A DNA stretch of 64,000 nt, from positions 100,606 to 164,605 of the forward strand of contig JACEEZ010019854.1 in the NCBI GenBank assembly GCA_016584305.1. Direction: 5' to 3'. The notes under the pieces are model-generated. The model saw only the letters and a list, made by a program, of their open reading frames with translations, was not told where the DNA came from and did not search any database. Source of the stretch: Chionoecetes opilio (Eukaryota; Arthropoda; Malacostraca; Decapoda; Majidae). This document shows positions 32,142 to 42,421 of this stretch, piece by piece (position 1 is the stretch's first letter; the number at the start of each line of letters is the position of its first letter). The translations under genes were made by a program, and so were the position numbers.

Positions 32142-32892
32142 TATGGAAATACTGAGAGCAATACCAGCGCACGTCTGCTCAAATTACTCGCGGGGAGTAA
32201 AGTGATACTTTTCAAAATGCTTCGTCTATGATTGACAAGTGGCATATTGAAATTCCTCAACGGTCTTGATGGACTGCCCGTGCTTTAAACGAGTTGCCAG
32301 ATGCAGGATATCTCTCTCGGAAGACAGTAGGCTGCCATAGAGTACATTTTCTGAATTCCCGTATGGAAGCGCTGTGTTATGATGTCGCCAACAATACTTT
32401 GGCGCGCTGTGTAAGTGTAAGTGATTTACATGGGGCTCTGTGTCAAACATATGAGCACTAAGATTAAGGAATATACTTTTACTGACATAAGTCTGCAAGA
32501 CTGCACTTACCACATTATGGTAGTTCACTCTCCCCAGTGTAAAATGTGGAGCCTTTGTGCTGGCCATGATTTCTCTAACAAGTTTTTCACTTGTTACACA
32601 AATGTCTATTACGTCGTCTGTCGGATGACCGTCTTGGTCTTGCCTTAATCTCCCTTTGGTTTTAAGGTTGACAAGGGAGTGGATGGAGGAGGCAGTGGCG
32701 TCTCTCAAGGTCAAAGCATCAATACAGGCCTCACAATGCAAAGATTTGCCAAGACTGTGCACCACGAAGCTGGCAATGTAGGCAACAATTTTGTTGGAGC
32801 ACTTTGATACATAGGTGTGAAGCAGTGGTAATATACACGTAATCATTTCCTTTATATTATCTGATTTAGTGGTTTCATCTTTAACTCTGCTT

Positions 32893-33596
32893 TTAACCCT
32901 CTCACGCACGAAAAGTTTAATAATATTTTCCGTCCACTGCGACATCGGTCTTATGCTCGCTAAGGGGCCCCGCGAAATGGCCTGACTGTGCGGCAAATAA
33001 TTTTATTATGTTATCAATTTCACCAACGTGTATTCTTTTTTCCTGGCATTATTATATATCATTGGTTTTGCAAGAGATTATTCTGCCTTATGAAAGAAAA
33101 AAATAACAAGAAATGCAAATAAATAGCGGAATTTACCGACTCTGAAAAAATATTGAGTAAAGAGAAATAAGAAATACTTACGTTCACCACTTCGTAGCTC
33201 AAAACTTCCTGAGTCAACTTTTTATGGTTTATATGCCAATAAAAGCAGATTTTTATGAGGATTCCAACGCTACCATTATAATTTTCATATGGCCAGTATG
33301 GCCAGCTCGGGACACGTTTTAAAGGGATGACAATCCGCGCTCACAGGCTGCCTGCTGAGTGGAAACTGAGACACAAGCCCTTATCATTTCACATCTACTC
33401 TCACGAGAGAGTTGACAATTAGTTTATTTTATAGGTCTAGCTTGGATCTTTGACGCAGAAAAATTTGACGCAATTCTGATAAATACTTTATTTTTGGCGA
33501 ATTTGTAGCTGTTTTTTGACGCAATTCGCGTCAAAAGCTCAGATTGTAGATAGGCCCGTTTTGACGCGATCGCGTCACCGTGCGTGAGAGGGTTAA
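32893..33596. mobile_element. TTAA-flanked element family C inside the P-like transposase
   Basis: TTAACCCTCTCACGCACG and CGTGCGTGAGAGGGTTAA form perfect ends with TTAA duplications. Removing one TTAA and the insert restores the flanking reading frame (coding for NTSLVKSRVKDE on the minus strand). The interior has several TTGACGC words near the right end. piggyBac-like by target site; no transposase. Confidence 0.85.
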
Positions 33597-33914
33597 CAAG
33601 AGAAGTGTTTATGATCTTTACAGAAAATGGAGTCACTGCATCATTACACTGGCTAGGTACAGTTAGTATTGGTACAGATTCCAGGGGAAGGCAGTTACCA
33701 CGCGCAATATCTAGCGTATCATTACGTACCAGCAACTTCTTATAGGCAGTAGAAAACTGTCTGACTGTGGGATTATTATTGCATCCTCCCATCTGCCTTA
33801 CTCTCCCCAAAAAACAGTTATATATGTCTTGACTTAATTTATACGTCATTAAAAACTGAAGTGTTGAACCATCAGATGCAATTAAGTTTTCATGTAGGAT
33901 CTCAAAACTCCGTA

Positions 33915-34527
33915 CACTAGTACCTTGACTTACGAGTTTAATTAGTTCATTGATCGAGTTCGTAACTCAATTTGCTCGTATATCAAATCAATTTTCTCCA
34001 TTGAAATTAATTGAAATACCATTAATCCGTTCCAGTCCCCAAAAAACCACCCCAATTTTTTTACTGTACCTATATGACCGGACTGCACTCACCCTCCGCC
34101 ATTTGCATTCGCCAGTGTTTACACTCTGTGTATTAGCTGTTGGAAACAACTGTGTGTGTGCCATTTGCATTCGCCAGTGTTTACACTCTGTGTATCAGCT
34201 GTTGGAAACAGCTGTGGGTGGAACTGCTGCTAAACTTACTGCACTCACCCTCCGCCATTTGCATTCGCCAGTGTTTATACTATGTGTATCAGCTGTTGGA
34301 AACAGCTGTGGGTAGCCATGGCGAGGTAACCACGTGAAGTGAATGAGTGAGATGCGGGATGCTAGGCGGATGTTGTGGCGTTCGCTGCGCCAACTAGCGG
34401 TGGCGTATCTGAAGCTCGCTCGTAACTCTGATTTTGGCTCTCAACTCAAAGCAAAAAATCGACCAAGCGACTGCTCGTAACTCGGAAAACTCGTAAGTTG
34501 GGGCACTCGTAAGTCAAGGTACCAGTG
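33915..34527. mobile_element. Pogo/Tigger-like element, family T4
   Basis: TA flanks (33913-33914, 34528-34529). The left end CACTAGTACCTTGACTTACG mirrors CGTAAGTCAAGGTACCAGTG. CTCGTAACTC/GAGTT words are iterated at both ends. The interior has three diverged repeats of CGCCAGTGTTTACACTCTGT with GCTGTTGGAAACA. Non-coding; inserted in the P-like transposase. Confidence 0.8.
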
Positions 34528-35394
34528 TATACAAAAAAAGAAATCCAAGAAAGCCTGTTTTTTTATTTGACTTCAGAATCTGCAATCCATCAGATAATTT
34601 AAGTGATCTAATATTCGTTTCTGCTTTCACCATATTTTTGTTTACATTATCTGAATTTTCCTTTTGAATTGGAGACTTGTTGCCACTTGCATTTAAATTC
34701 CTGGAACTCATTATGTCAAAAACAGTGTTGAACAACATAAGGAAATGTATAGTAGCTTCACAGCCCTCAAAATGACTAATTTGTTCCTGCAGACAAAATC
34801 TCAATGAATTAGCAACTGATTAACTGAGTAACTGTGCTGCTAATTTAACATAATTTTTTTTCTTCTCCACGCAACATGTGCGGCTCTCAGTGTATTCCCT
34901 AAATGAAGCTGTTCGTGGTGTTGAAGCTCATGCAACCTTTCAATGAAGTCCCACTTCACGAAATTTCCACTCATCGACCAATACCTTCTTATTACCAAAA
35001 CAGTTCCTCACAAGTTTCAACATGTGACAAGGATCTAGAAGCACACACGCTGGCTGCTCTGTCACTGGGTGTTTAAGAGCTGATTCAATGGTGTCAAATG
35101 TAAAACTACACCCAAAATTACTAATCATGGCTATATTGGATGCTGCGCCTTCACAAGTTAAAGAAATAACTGTGACGCCTGTAGAATGCAGCTTTGTTAA
35201 ACATTGCGTGACTTAATTAGCTCTCCGCAGCACCAAGTCCTACAATTAGGAAATATCCAACTTCCTAATGCCATTCACTGACACAACCATGAATGTTAGA
35301 GCCTCATTAGCTATGGGGAGACTATCGTCATCAATTTCAGTCCCCATGTCAATATATCCATGAAACTTGTATTCTCCATGCTGAATGAATGAAT

Positions 35395-36040
35395 GAAGGG
35401 AGCAGCCAGGGTGGGGTCAAGTTTGGTGCACAGTCAGCTACGTCAGCTCAGGGCAAGGGAGCAGCTGCTACCACCAGCCTTTCTGCCAATCCTTGAATGG
35501 CCGCCGGCCGACCAGAATGACCTCACTTTTTCCGCGCCTCGGCCTCGCCCCTTATACTACCTCCATGGTTTTGATTCACGGCGTGTCATACAGCATTGTA
35601 CTGTCTATAGATACTGGCTGACTAGCTCTACAGTGATGATGCATGAGCTGAGCCCTGCAAGCCGAGGGTTGATAGAGTGCGTGCGAGTCAAGAGAACATG
35701 CGTGACGTGGCCATTCTCGCAGTGATAATCTCCGTTTGCACGCACGCATGTTTGCAGCTCTGTTCACCTCCGTGTACTTCATATATGTGTAGGCCTATGC
35801 AATCCTCGCACCCTTCGTACACGTACACCACAGGTTTAGCTAGCTCGCTTGGAAAACTTGACCACAAAAATTGCTATTTTCTTATGTTTGTTTTCATGCC
35901 AACGAAGCAATGAAAGCAGAAATATTTGACCTAGATGTTCAGTTGTTCACATATATTAAATTTTGTAAATATATTTCCTCCCTTATACGTTACCCTTACC
36001 CCCCTAATAGCAAAGGTCGTTAGTCGTTACATCGAGCACA
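35395..36040. other. Unassigned sequence with AATG tetranucleotide run
   Basis: Begins with a short (AATG)n run. It includes TTATACTACCTCCATGG, a phrase shared with repeat X. No supported gene. Confidence 0.35.
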
Positions 36041-36048
36041 TCTGGCAG

Positions 36049-36232
36049 CAGGGTTGCCAGGTGCACAAACCACAAAATATACTTCTGGCATTCACACTTT
36101 ACTTTTTTGGCATTTTCAATTTTTCATCATAAGAAAATTAAATTCAATTGACGAATATTTCTGACAAATTCCAAAATTTGTTGAGTAATTTCTGGCAAGA
36201 AATGCAACAATTGGCAGGACCTGGCAACTTTG
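36049..36232. mobile_element. hAT-type MITE with exact 8-bp duplication
   Basis: TCTGGCAG occurs at 36041-36048 and 36233-36240. The termini CAGGGTTGCCAGGT and ACCTGGCAACTTTG are imperfect inverted repeats starting CA and ending TG, as in hAT elements. 184 bp, AT-rich interior, non-coding. Confidence 0.85.
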
Positions 36233-36324
36233 TCTGGCAGTGACATCGGACGTCTTTCTTTTTCTTTTTACAGCAGCTAACCCATCACATGTATAGGGTA
36301 TTGACTGCATGGACAAAGGTTGAG

Positions 36325-36361
36325 CCAAAGACTACTCTATACCGTATAGAGTAGTCTTTGG
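36325..36361. repeat. 17-bp perfect stem with 3-nt loop
   Basis: CCAAAGACTACTCTATA, then CCG, then its exact reverse complement. It may be a minimal foldback or the join of two TIRs. Confidence 0.85.
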
Positions 36362-36605
36362 TTGAGCATATAACAGTTTCGTTCACATTTTTAATTATTT
36401 TAGCATTTGATCCCTAAGACTATATGGATAATTAAGTTAGGTATTAGGTCCGGTATTAGGTAGGTAGGTATTCAAAGGTACATGTATGAGAAGAAAAAAA
36501 AAACCCATTCCTTACAAACAGGACAGGACAATACAATTAAGTATTTACACAGTACAGACCAAAAACATTCAGATAATAGTCATATTTATAAAAAATATTT
36601 GTATA

Positions 36606-36856
36606 TGCCTGTTCTTGGTCTTGGTATGTTTCGGAGGGTCTGGTCTTGGTCTCGGAGGGTCTTGGTCTTGGTCTCGGAGGGTCTGGTCTTGGTCTCGGAG
36701 GGTTTGGTCTTGGTCTTGGTCTCGGAGGGCTGGTCTTGGTCTAGGAAGGTCTGGTCTTGGTCTCAGAGGGTCTTGGTCTTGGTCTCGGAGGGCTGGTCTT
36801 GGTCTAGGAAGGTCTGGTCTTGGTCTCGGAGGGTCTGGTCTTGACTACAACACTGC
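36606..36856. repeat. GGTCTTGGTCTCGGAGG minisatellite ending in a hAT-like terminus
   Basis: About ten units of GTCTTGGTCT(C/A)GGAGG with variable length end at GACTACAACACTG. The complement, CAGTGTTGTAGTC, resembles a hAT-type terminus. CTACACGT follows and leads into the 46-bp satellite. Confidence 0.8.
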
Positions 36857-36865
36857 TACACGTAT

Positions 36866-38290
36866 AGCGTGTACACGTCAGGGGCAGTGTCATTTTACAC
36901 TACAGGTACAGCGTGTACACGTCAGGGTCAGTGTGTCATTTTACACTACAGGTACAGCGTGTACACGTCAGGGTCAGTGTGTCATTTTACACTACAGGTA
37001 CAGCGTGTACACGTCAGGGTCAGTGTGTCATTTTACACTACAGGTACAGCGTGTACACGTCAGGGGCAGTGTGTCATTTTACACTACAGGTACAGCGTGT
37101 ACACGTCAGGGGCAGTGTGTCATTTTACACTACAGGTACAGCGTGTACACGTCAGGGGCAGTGTGTCATTTTACACTACAGGTACAGCGTGTACACGTCA
37201 GGGGCAGTGTGTCATTTTACACTACAGGTCCAGCGTGTACACGTCAGGGCAGTGTGTCATTTTACACTACAGGTACAGCGTGTACACGTCAGGGGCAGTG
37301 TGTCATTTTACACTACAGGTACAGCGTGTACACGTCGAGGCAGTGTGTCATTTTACACTACAGGTACAGCGTGTACACGTCAGGGCAGTGTGTCATTTTA
37401 CACTACAGGTACAGCGTGTACACGTCAGAGGCAGTGTGTCATTTTACACTACAGGTACAGCGTGTACACGTCAGGGCAGTGTGTCATTTTACACTACAGG
37501 TACAGCGTGTACACGTCAGGGCAGTGTGTCATTTTACACTACAGGTACAGCGTGTACACGTCAGAGGCAGTGTGTCATTTTACACTACAGGTACAGCGTG
37601 TACACGTCAGGGCAGTGTGTCATTTTACACTACAGGTACAGCGTGTACACGTCAGGGCAGTGTGTCATTTTACACTACAGGTACAGCGTGTACACGTCAG
37701 GGCAGTGTGTCATTTTACACTACAGGTACAGCGTGTACACGTCAGGGCAGTGTGTCATTTTACACTACAGGTACAGCGTGTACACGTCAGAGGCAGTGTG
37801 TCATTTTACACTACAGGTACAGCGTGTACACGTCAGGGGCAGTGTGTCATTTTACACTACAGGTACAGCGTGTACACGTCAGAGGCAGTGTGTCATTTTA
37901 CACTACAGGTACAGCATGTACACGTCAGGGGCAGTGTGTCATTTTACACTACAGGTACAGCTGTACACGTCAGGGCAGTGTGTCATTTTACACTACAGGT
38001 ACAGCTGTACACGTCAGGGCAGTGTGGTCATTTTACACTACAGGTACAGCTGTACACGTCAGGGGCAGTGTGTCATTTTACACTACAGGTACAGCTGTAC
38101 ACGTCAGGGCAGTGTGTCATTTTACACTACAGGTACAGCTGTACACGTCAGAGGCAGTGTGTCATTTTACACTACAGGTACAGCATGTACACGTCAGAGG
38201 CAGTGTGTCATTTTACACTACAGGTACAGCATGTACACGTCAGGGGCAGTGTGTCATTTTACACTACAGGTACAGCGTGTACACGTCAGG
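36866..38290 (+). repeat. 46-bp satellite array, about 31 monomers
   Basis: The monomer consists of TACAGCGTGTACACGTCAG, GGGCAGTGTGTCATTTT and ACACTACAGG. Variants have GGGG, GGG or GAGG and one-base deletions. The monomer length, 46 (1 mod 3), cycles the reading frame. No stop codon occurs in any plus-strand frame across most of the array, producing overlapping spurious ORFs of up to 695 codons. It contains internal palindromes GTGTACAC and AGTGT-CATTTT-ACACT. Confidence 0.95.
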
Positions 38291-38296
38291 GTCATG

Positions 38297-38545
38297 TTAC
38301 AGGTCCAGCGTGTACATGTCAGTGTCATTTTACAGGTCCAGCGTGTACATGTCAGTGTCATTTTACAGGTCCAGCTTGTACATGTCAGTGTCATTTTACA
38401 GGTCCAGCGTGTACATGTCAGTGTCATTTTACAGGTCCAGCTTGTACATGTCAGTGTCATTTTACAGGTCCAGCTTGTACATGTCAGTGTCATTTTACAG
38501 GTCCAGCATGTACATGTCAGTGTCATTTTACAGGTCCAGCTTGTA
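38297..38545 (+). repeat. 33-bp derived satellite, eight monomers
   Basis: The unit GTCCAGCGTGTACATGTCAG plus TGTCATTTTACAG repeats eight times. It is recognisably the 46-bp monomer with internal segments removed and GTGTACACG changed to GTGTACATG. Adjacent to the parent array. Confidence 0.93.
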
Positions 38546-38800
38546 CACGTTTAAGGTATTGATTTGTATATAAATGATTACAGGGACTATACTAGATGGC
38601 ATCGGTAAATAACCTTTTGAGAGATAAATCAGTTTTACCTTTAACATTGAGTGTCTGCATCTAATTCAGGATATTATTATTATTTCTCCAATGCATTTAT
38701 CTCATGTTTCTTATTCATTGAGTAATACCTTGCCTTTGTCAGCCCCCTCACTCACTGTTTCCCTTCCCGCAGGTGCCACGGGGACCTGCATCTACAGGGC
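38546..38800. other. Unassigned flank
   Basis: No supported feature. It ends at GGCG just before the target duplication of the RTE-like fragment. Confidence 0.35.
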
Positions 38801-38812
38801 GAGAAGAGAAGT

Positions 38813-38971
38813 TCGTGGCTGGGGCAAGTTGATGTTTCTTGTCGAGAGCTGCTTGGTATGGGAAAGAAGGGGATATGGGGACTCGCGCGTGGTGCCCCCG
38901 GGAGTGGCGTTGTAGGGTGGGCGAGGCGACGCGCCCCTCGGCGTATGCCCCCAATGATTGATTGATTGATT
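38813..38971 (+). mobile_element. RTE-like LINE 3' end, 159 bp, with 12-bp TSD
   Basis: GAGAAGAGAAGT flanks it at 38801-38812 and 38972-38983. The insert matches the last 159 bp of the element at 25636-26825, from GTGGCTGGGGCAAGTTGATG to a (TGAT)n tail. A severely 5'-truncated insertion. Confidence 0.9.
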
Positions 38972-39102
38972 GAGAAGAGAAGTGTATCACCGTCTGCCAT
39001 TCTCTAAGTAACCGAACCACCCCTGCCAGAGTGATGTGTTGCATTCTTCCACCACTCCACAGTGCATGCCTTTACCGGCTTCAAGTAAGTAAGAGGCAGA
39101 GT

Positions 39103-39313
39103 TTAACCCCTTCACGCCAAGATCTTTCCTTGGCTATATAAAATTGTCTGTTTTTAGCCATAAAATTACGGAAGTCACTGAATATACCAAATTAGCTAGT
39201 GGACAAGGATACTAAACAGGTCATAGCTATAAAATGTTGCTTATATTCACAAAAAATCGTCTAATGGCACCCAAATTACAATGGAAATTACGTTCTGGGT
39301 CTCAAGGGGTTAA
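39103..39313 (-). mobile_element. TTAA MITE family A copy 4 (reverse)
   Basis: TTAACCCCTTCACGCC at the left and CTCAAGGGGTTAA at the right; the body is the complement of copy 1. Confidence 0.85.
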
Positions 39314-39555
39314 ATGAAACATGAAATACAATTGATAATATACAAATAAAAAAAAAAAAAAGAGATATTCTTCCCCACACTAAACAATGAGTCCTTTTCT
39401 CCTTTTAAAGGTTTGAGAAAGAGAGATGAGGAACTATCACAGTATTTTTAATGAGATTGCTGCTTTTTAACAGATTTAAATTTAGAAGCCTCTTTCACAA
39501 ACTAATATATTCTCCCTCACACTAGGTATTCTATAAGAAGACTTGAGCACTTGAA
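39314..39555. other. Unassigned AT-rich sequence
   Basis: Contains a short A run at about 39349. Nothing else recognised. Confidence 0.3.
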
Positions 39556-39616
39556 TATAGTAAGTGTACAATGTATAAAAGCCATTGCCGCTTTTATACA
39601 TTGTACACTTACTATA
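39556..39616. repeat. 27-bp perfect stem hairpin with 7-nt loop
   Basis: The arm 39556-39582 (TATAGTAAGTGTACAATGTA...) and the arm 39590-39616 are exact complements around CATTGCC. It could be a minimal MITE or a structured transcript; no promoter was identified. Confidence 0.88.
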
Positions 39617-39676
39617 GAGTCATCTTTTAGCGATTGCTCTAGAGCAATGCCGATACCTTTTAACCTGCATAACAGG

Positions 39677-40519
39677 CTGGTACAGCATGTACACGTCAGG
39701 GGCAGTGTGTCATTTTACACTACAGGTACAGCGTGTACACGTCAGGGGCAGTGTGTCATTTTACACTACAGGTACAGCGTGTACACGTCAGGGGCAGTGT
39801 CATTTTACACTACAGGTCCAGCGTGTACACGGTCATGGGGCAGTGTGTCATTTACACTACAGGTCCAGCGTGTACACGTCAGGGGCAGTGTGTCATTTTA
39901 CACTACAGGTCCAGCGTGTACACGTCAGGGGCAGTGTGTCATTTTACACTACAGGTCCAGCGTGTACACGTCAGGGGCAGTGTGTCATTTTACACTACAG
40001 GTACAGCGTGTACACGTCAGGGGCAGTGTGTCATTTTACACTACAGGTACAGCGTGTACACGTCAGGGGCAGTGTGTCATTTTACACTACAGGTCCAGCG
40101 TGTACACGTCAGGGGCAGTGTGTCATTTTACACTACAGGTCCAGCGTGTACACGTCAGGGGCAGTGTGTCATTTTACACTACAGGTACAGCGTGTACACG
40201 TCAGGGGCAGTGTCATTTTACACTACAGGTACAGCGTGTACACGTCAGGGCAGGTGTCATTTTACACTACAGGTCCAGCGTGTACACGTCAGGGGCAGTG
40301 TGTCATTTTACACTACAGGTCCAGCGTGTACACGTCAGGGGCAGTGTGTCATTTTACACTACAGGTACAGCGTGTACCGTCAGAGGCAGTGTCATTTTAC
40401 ACTGCCGCGTGTACAGCGGCTTGTCATTTTAAATCAGTCCAGCGTGTACACGCAGGCAGTGTCATTAATACAGGTACAGCGTGTACACGTCAGGGGCAGG
40501 GGCAGTGTCATTTTACACT
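39677..40519 (+). repeat. 46-bp satellite array, second block, plus orientation
   Basis: About 18 monomers, often with GGTCCAGCG in place of GGTACAGCG. It decays near 40370-40480, with several truncated units before the orientation switch. Confidence 0.93.
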
Positions 40520-41000
40520 GCCTCTGACGTGTACACGCTGTACCTGTAGTGTAAAATGACACTGCCCCTGACGTGTACACGCTGTACCTGTAGTGTAAAA
40601 TGACACACTGCCCTGACGTGTACACGCTGTACCTGTAGTTTAAAATGACACACTGCCCCTGACGTGTACACGCTGTACCTGTAGTGTAAAATGACACACT
40701 GCCTCTGACGTGTACACGCTGTACCTGTAGTGTAAAATGACACACTGCCCCTGACGTGTACACGCTGTACCTGTAGTGTAAAATGACACTGCCTCTGACG
40801 TGTACACGCTGTACCTGTAGTGTAAAATGACACTGCCTCTGACGTGTACACGCTGTACCTGTAGTGTAAAATGACACACTGCCTCTGACGTGTACACGCT
40901 GTACCTGTAGTGTAAAATGACACCTGCTCTGACGTGTACACGCTGTACCTGTAGTGTAAAATGACACTGCCTCTGACGTGTACACGCTGTACCTGTAGTG
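40520..41000 (-). repeat. 46-bp satellite array, inverted block
   Basis: The same monomer as its complement (CTGACGTGTACACGCTGTAC), about 10-11 copies. Junctions are at about 40519 and 41000. The second junction forms a 32-bp perfect stem with an 8-nt loop (about 40969-41040). Confidence 0.93.
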
Positions 41001-41066
41001 TCATTTTACACTACAGGTACAGCGTGTACACGTCAGAGGCCAGGTACAGCGTGTACACGTCAGAGG
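41001..41066 (+). repeat. 46-bp satellite, terminal plus-orientation monomers
   Basis: One and a half monomers after the second orientation switch, ending GTACACGTCAGAGGCATG. Confidence 0.85.
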
Positions 41067-41129
41067 CATGTCGTAATAAAATCTTACACGTACCTAGGTA
41101 CAGCAAGGACAGACTGACTCCTAGTTCTT

Positions 41130-41350
41130 CATTTGAAGTCTACAATAATTTCAGATGCCGCCCACACTCCACCAGGCTGTCTAGGAGTCCAAGATTCTTC
41201 CAGGGAAATCACCAAGCCGAGAAGTCTACAATAATTCTCAGATGCCCTCCATGACTCTTCCCGACCCGAATCATGAGGCTCTTCCCAAGACTCCTCCAGT
41301 GAGAGGAACAGCCAAGCTGCCCTGTGGAGAGGACATTGCTGTGTTAGAAT
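41130..41350. repeat. Dispersed repeat S, copy 2
   Basis: Matches 28775-29170 without the TTCGTACAC element: CAGATGCC, CACTCCACCAGGCTG, AGTGAGAGGAACAGCCAAGC. Function unknown. Confidence 0.55.
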
Positions 41351-41459
41351 GACTGGTGTCGGACAAATCTAATAAACTAATTAGTCACAAGCTTTGATGC
41401 CTTTCCGTACCCGTGACCGTGATAAGTTGAAAAAATACTGAACTGTTGTCCAGCAACAG

Positions 41460-42357
41460 TTAAAGAACTGGCCAAGGGCACAACAAAAATGGGTAACTAA
41501 AGGAGAAAATAAAAAAGGGGTTCGGGAGGTCTTGTTAGGAAGATTAATTTAAGTGATTTACTTGAAGTAGAGAGCAGTGAGCATGAAAATAACGGTAGAA
41601 GAGAAGTAACATTGCGACGGTGATTTAAAGATTTTAGAAAAGTCAGAGGGGAGTTGATCAGAGGGGAGTTGAGACTAAAAGCTTTTGACTCATACAGGGT
41701 TGAGTGGATCCTCCCCAAACATGTGAGACATACTCCATACATGGGCGGATAAGGCCCCTGTAGAAAGCAAGCAATTGGAAGGGAGAAAAAAAAGGATGCA
41801 GACGCCACAGCACACCTAACTTCTTAGCTGTTTTAGCAAGAGAGGAGAGGTGAGATTTCCAGTTCAGATTTTTAGTAAAGGATAGTCCTAGAATCTTCAT
41901 TGTAGAAGGAGGAGACAGTTGAGTGTCATTGAAGAAGAGGGGATAGTTATCTGGTAGGTTTTGTCGAGTAGATAGGTGAAGAAATTGGGTTTTTGAGGCA
42001 TTGAACAAAACAAGGTTTGCTGTGCCCCAATCAGAAATTATAGACTATAAAGATCAGAAGTTTGGCGCTCGGTGGCATCTCTCCGTGAGTCACTTAGTTT
42101 CAAGTTGAAAAATGCAGGGTAGAATCATCAGCGTAGGAGTGGATAGGGCTTTGAGTTAAGACTTAATCATTAATGAATAATAGAAAGTGTGTGTAATAGG
42201 ACAAAACCCTGGGGAACACCACTATTAATAGATTTAGGAGAAAACAATGTCCGTCTACAGTAGCTGCAATAGAACGGTTTGAAAGGAAACTTAAGGAACT
42301 GAATGAGGGTAGTTTGGAAATTAAAGATTTGTGCCAGAATCTATCAAAAGCAAAATT
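41460..42357 (-). pseudogene. LINE C, second copy (decayed 3' part)
   Basis: Closely matches 20470-21660, including GGCCAAGGGCACAACAAAAATGGG-type sequence and minus-strand peptides ILGLSFTKNLNWKSHLSSLA and CMEYVSHVWGGS. The YADD region is near 42125. Several small deletions break all frames, and it stops abruptly at ATCTATCAAAAG (5' truncation). Confidence 0.85.
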
Positions 42358-42421
42358 AATTAGGTATACTACATAAAATAATTTAGAATTAAATTACCTT
42401 CCTTCATAATGTAGCTGTATA

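Larger units (their letters stand above)
31375..32411. mobile_element. Palindromic Tc1-like element, arms about 470 bp
   Basis: TA flanks (31373-31374, 32412-32413). CACAGCGCGCCAAAGTATTG at the left end is mirrored by CAATACTTTGGCGCGCTGTG at the right. Inverted identity then continues through the whole of both arms to about 31845 and back from about 31936, leaving about 90 bp of centre. Each arm carries the same short HTH ORF in mirror orientation. Arms differ at scattered positions, so the duplication is not brand new. Confidence 0.9.
32414..35385 (-). pseudogene. P-element/THAP9-like transposase remnant
   Basis: Reads on the minus strand from about 35385 down to 32414 in broken frames. In order: YKFHGYIDMGTEIDDDSLP with ANEALTFMVVSVNG; GVTVISLTCEGAASNIAM; FTFDTIESALKHP; CVLLDPCHMLKLVRN (34940-35128); GCEATIHFLMLFNTVFDIM and SRNL (34514-34804); YKLSQDIYNCFLGRVRQMGG with NNNPTVRQFSTAYKKLLVRN (33424-33849); and KIVAYIASFVVHSLGKSLHC with EACIDAL (32226-32996). 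These match the order of conserved blocks in P-superfamily transposases. The THAP DNA-binding domain is missing. Split by elements at 33915-34527 and 32893-33596, and bounded below by the Tc1 palindrome. Non-functional. Confidence 0.85.

Noticed and set aside
36486..38573. 695-codon ORF and two overlapping long ORFs
   Set aside because: Products of a stop-free 46-bp tandem satellite read in rotating frames; the peptide has no non-repeat domain.
36866..41066. CRISPR-like array
   Set aside because: Monomers are contiguous with no unique spacers; eukaryotic satellite.
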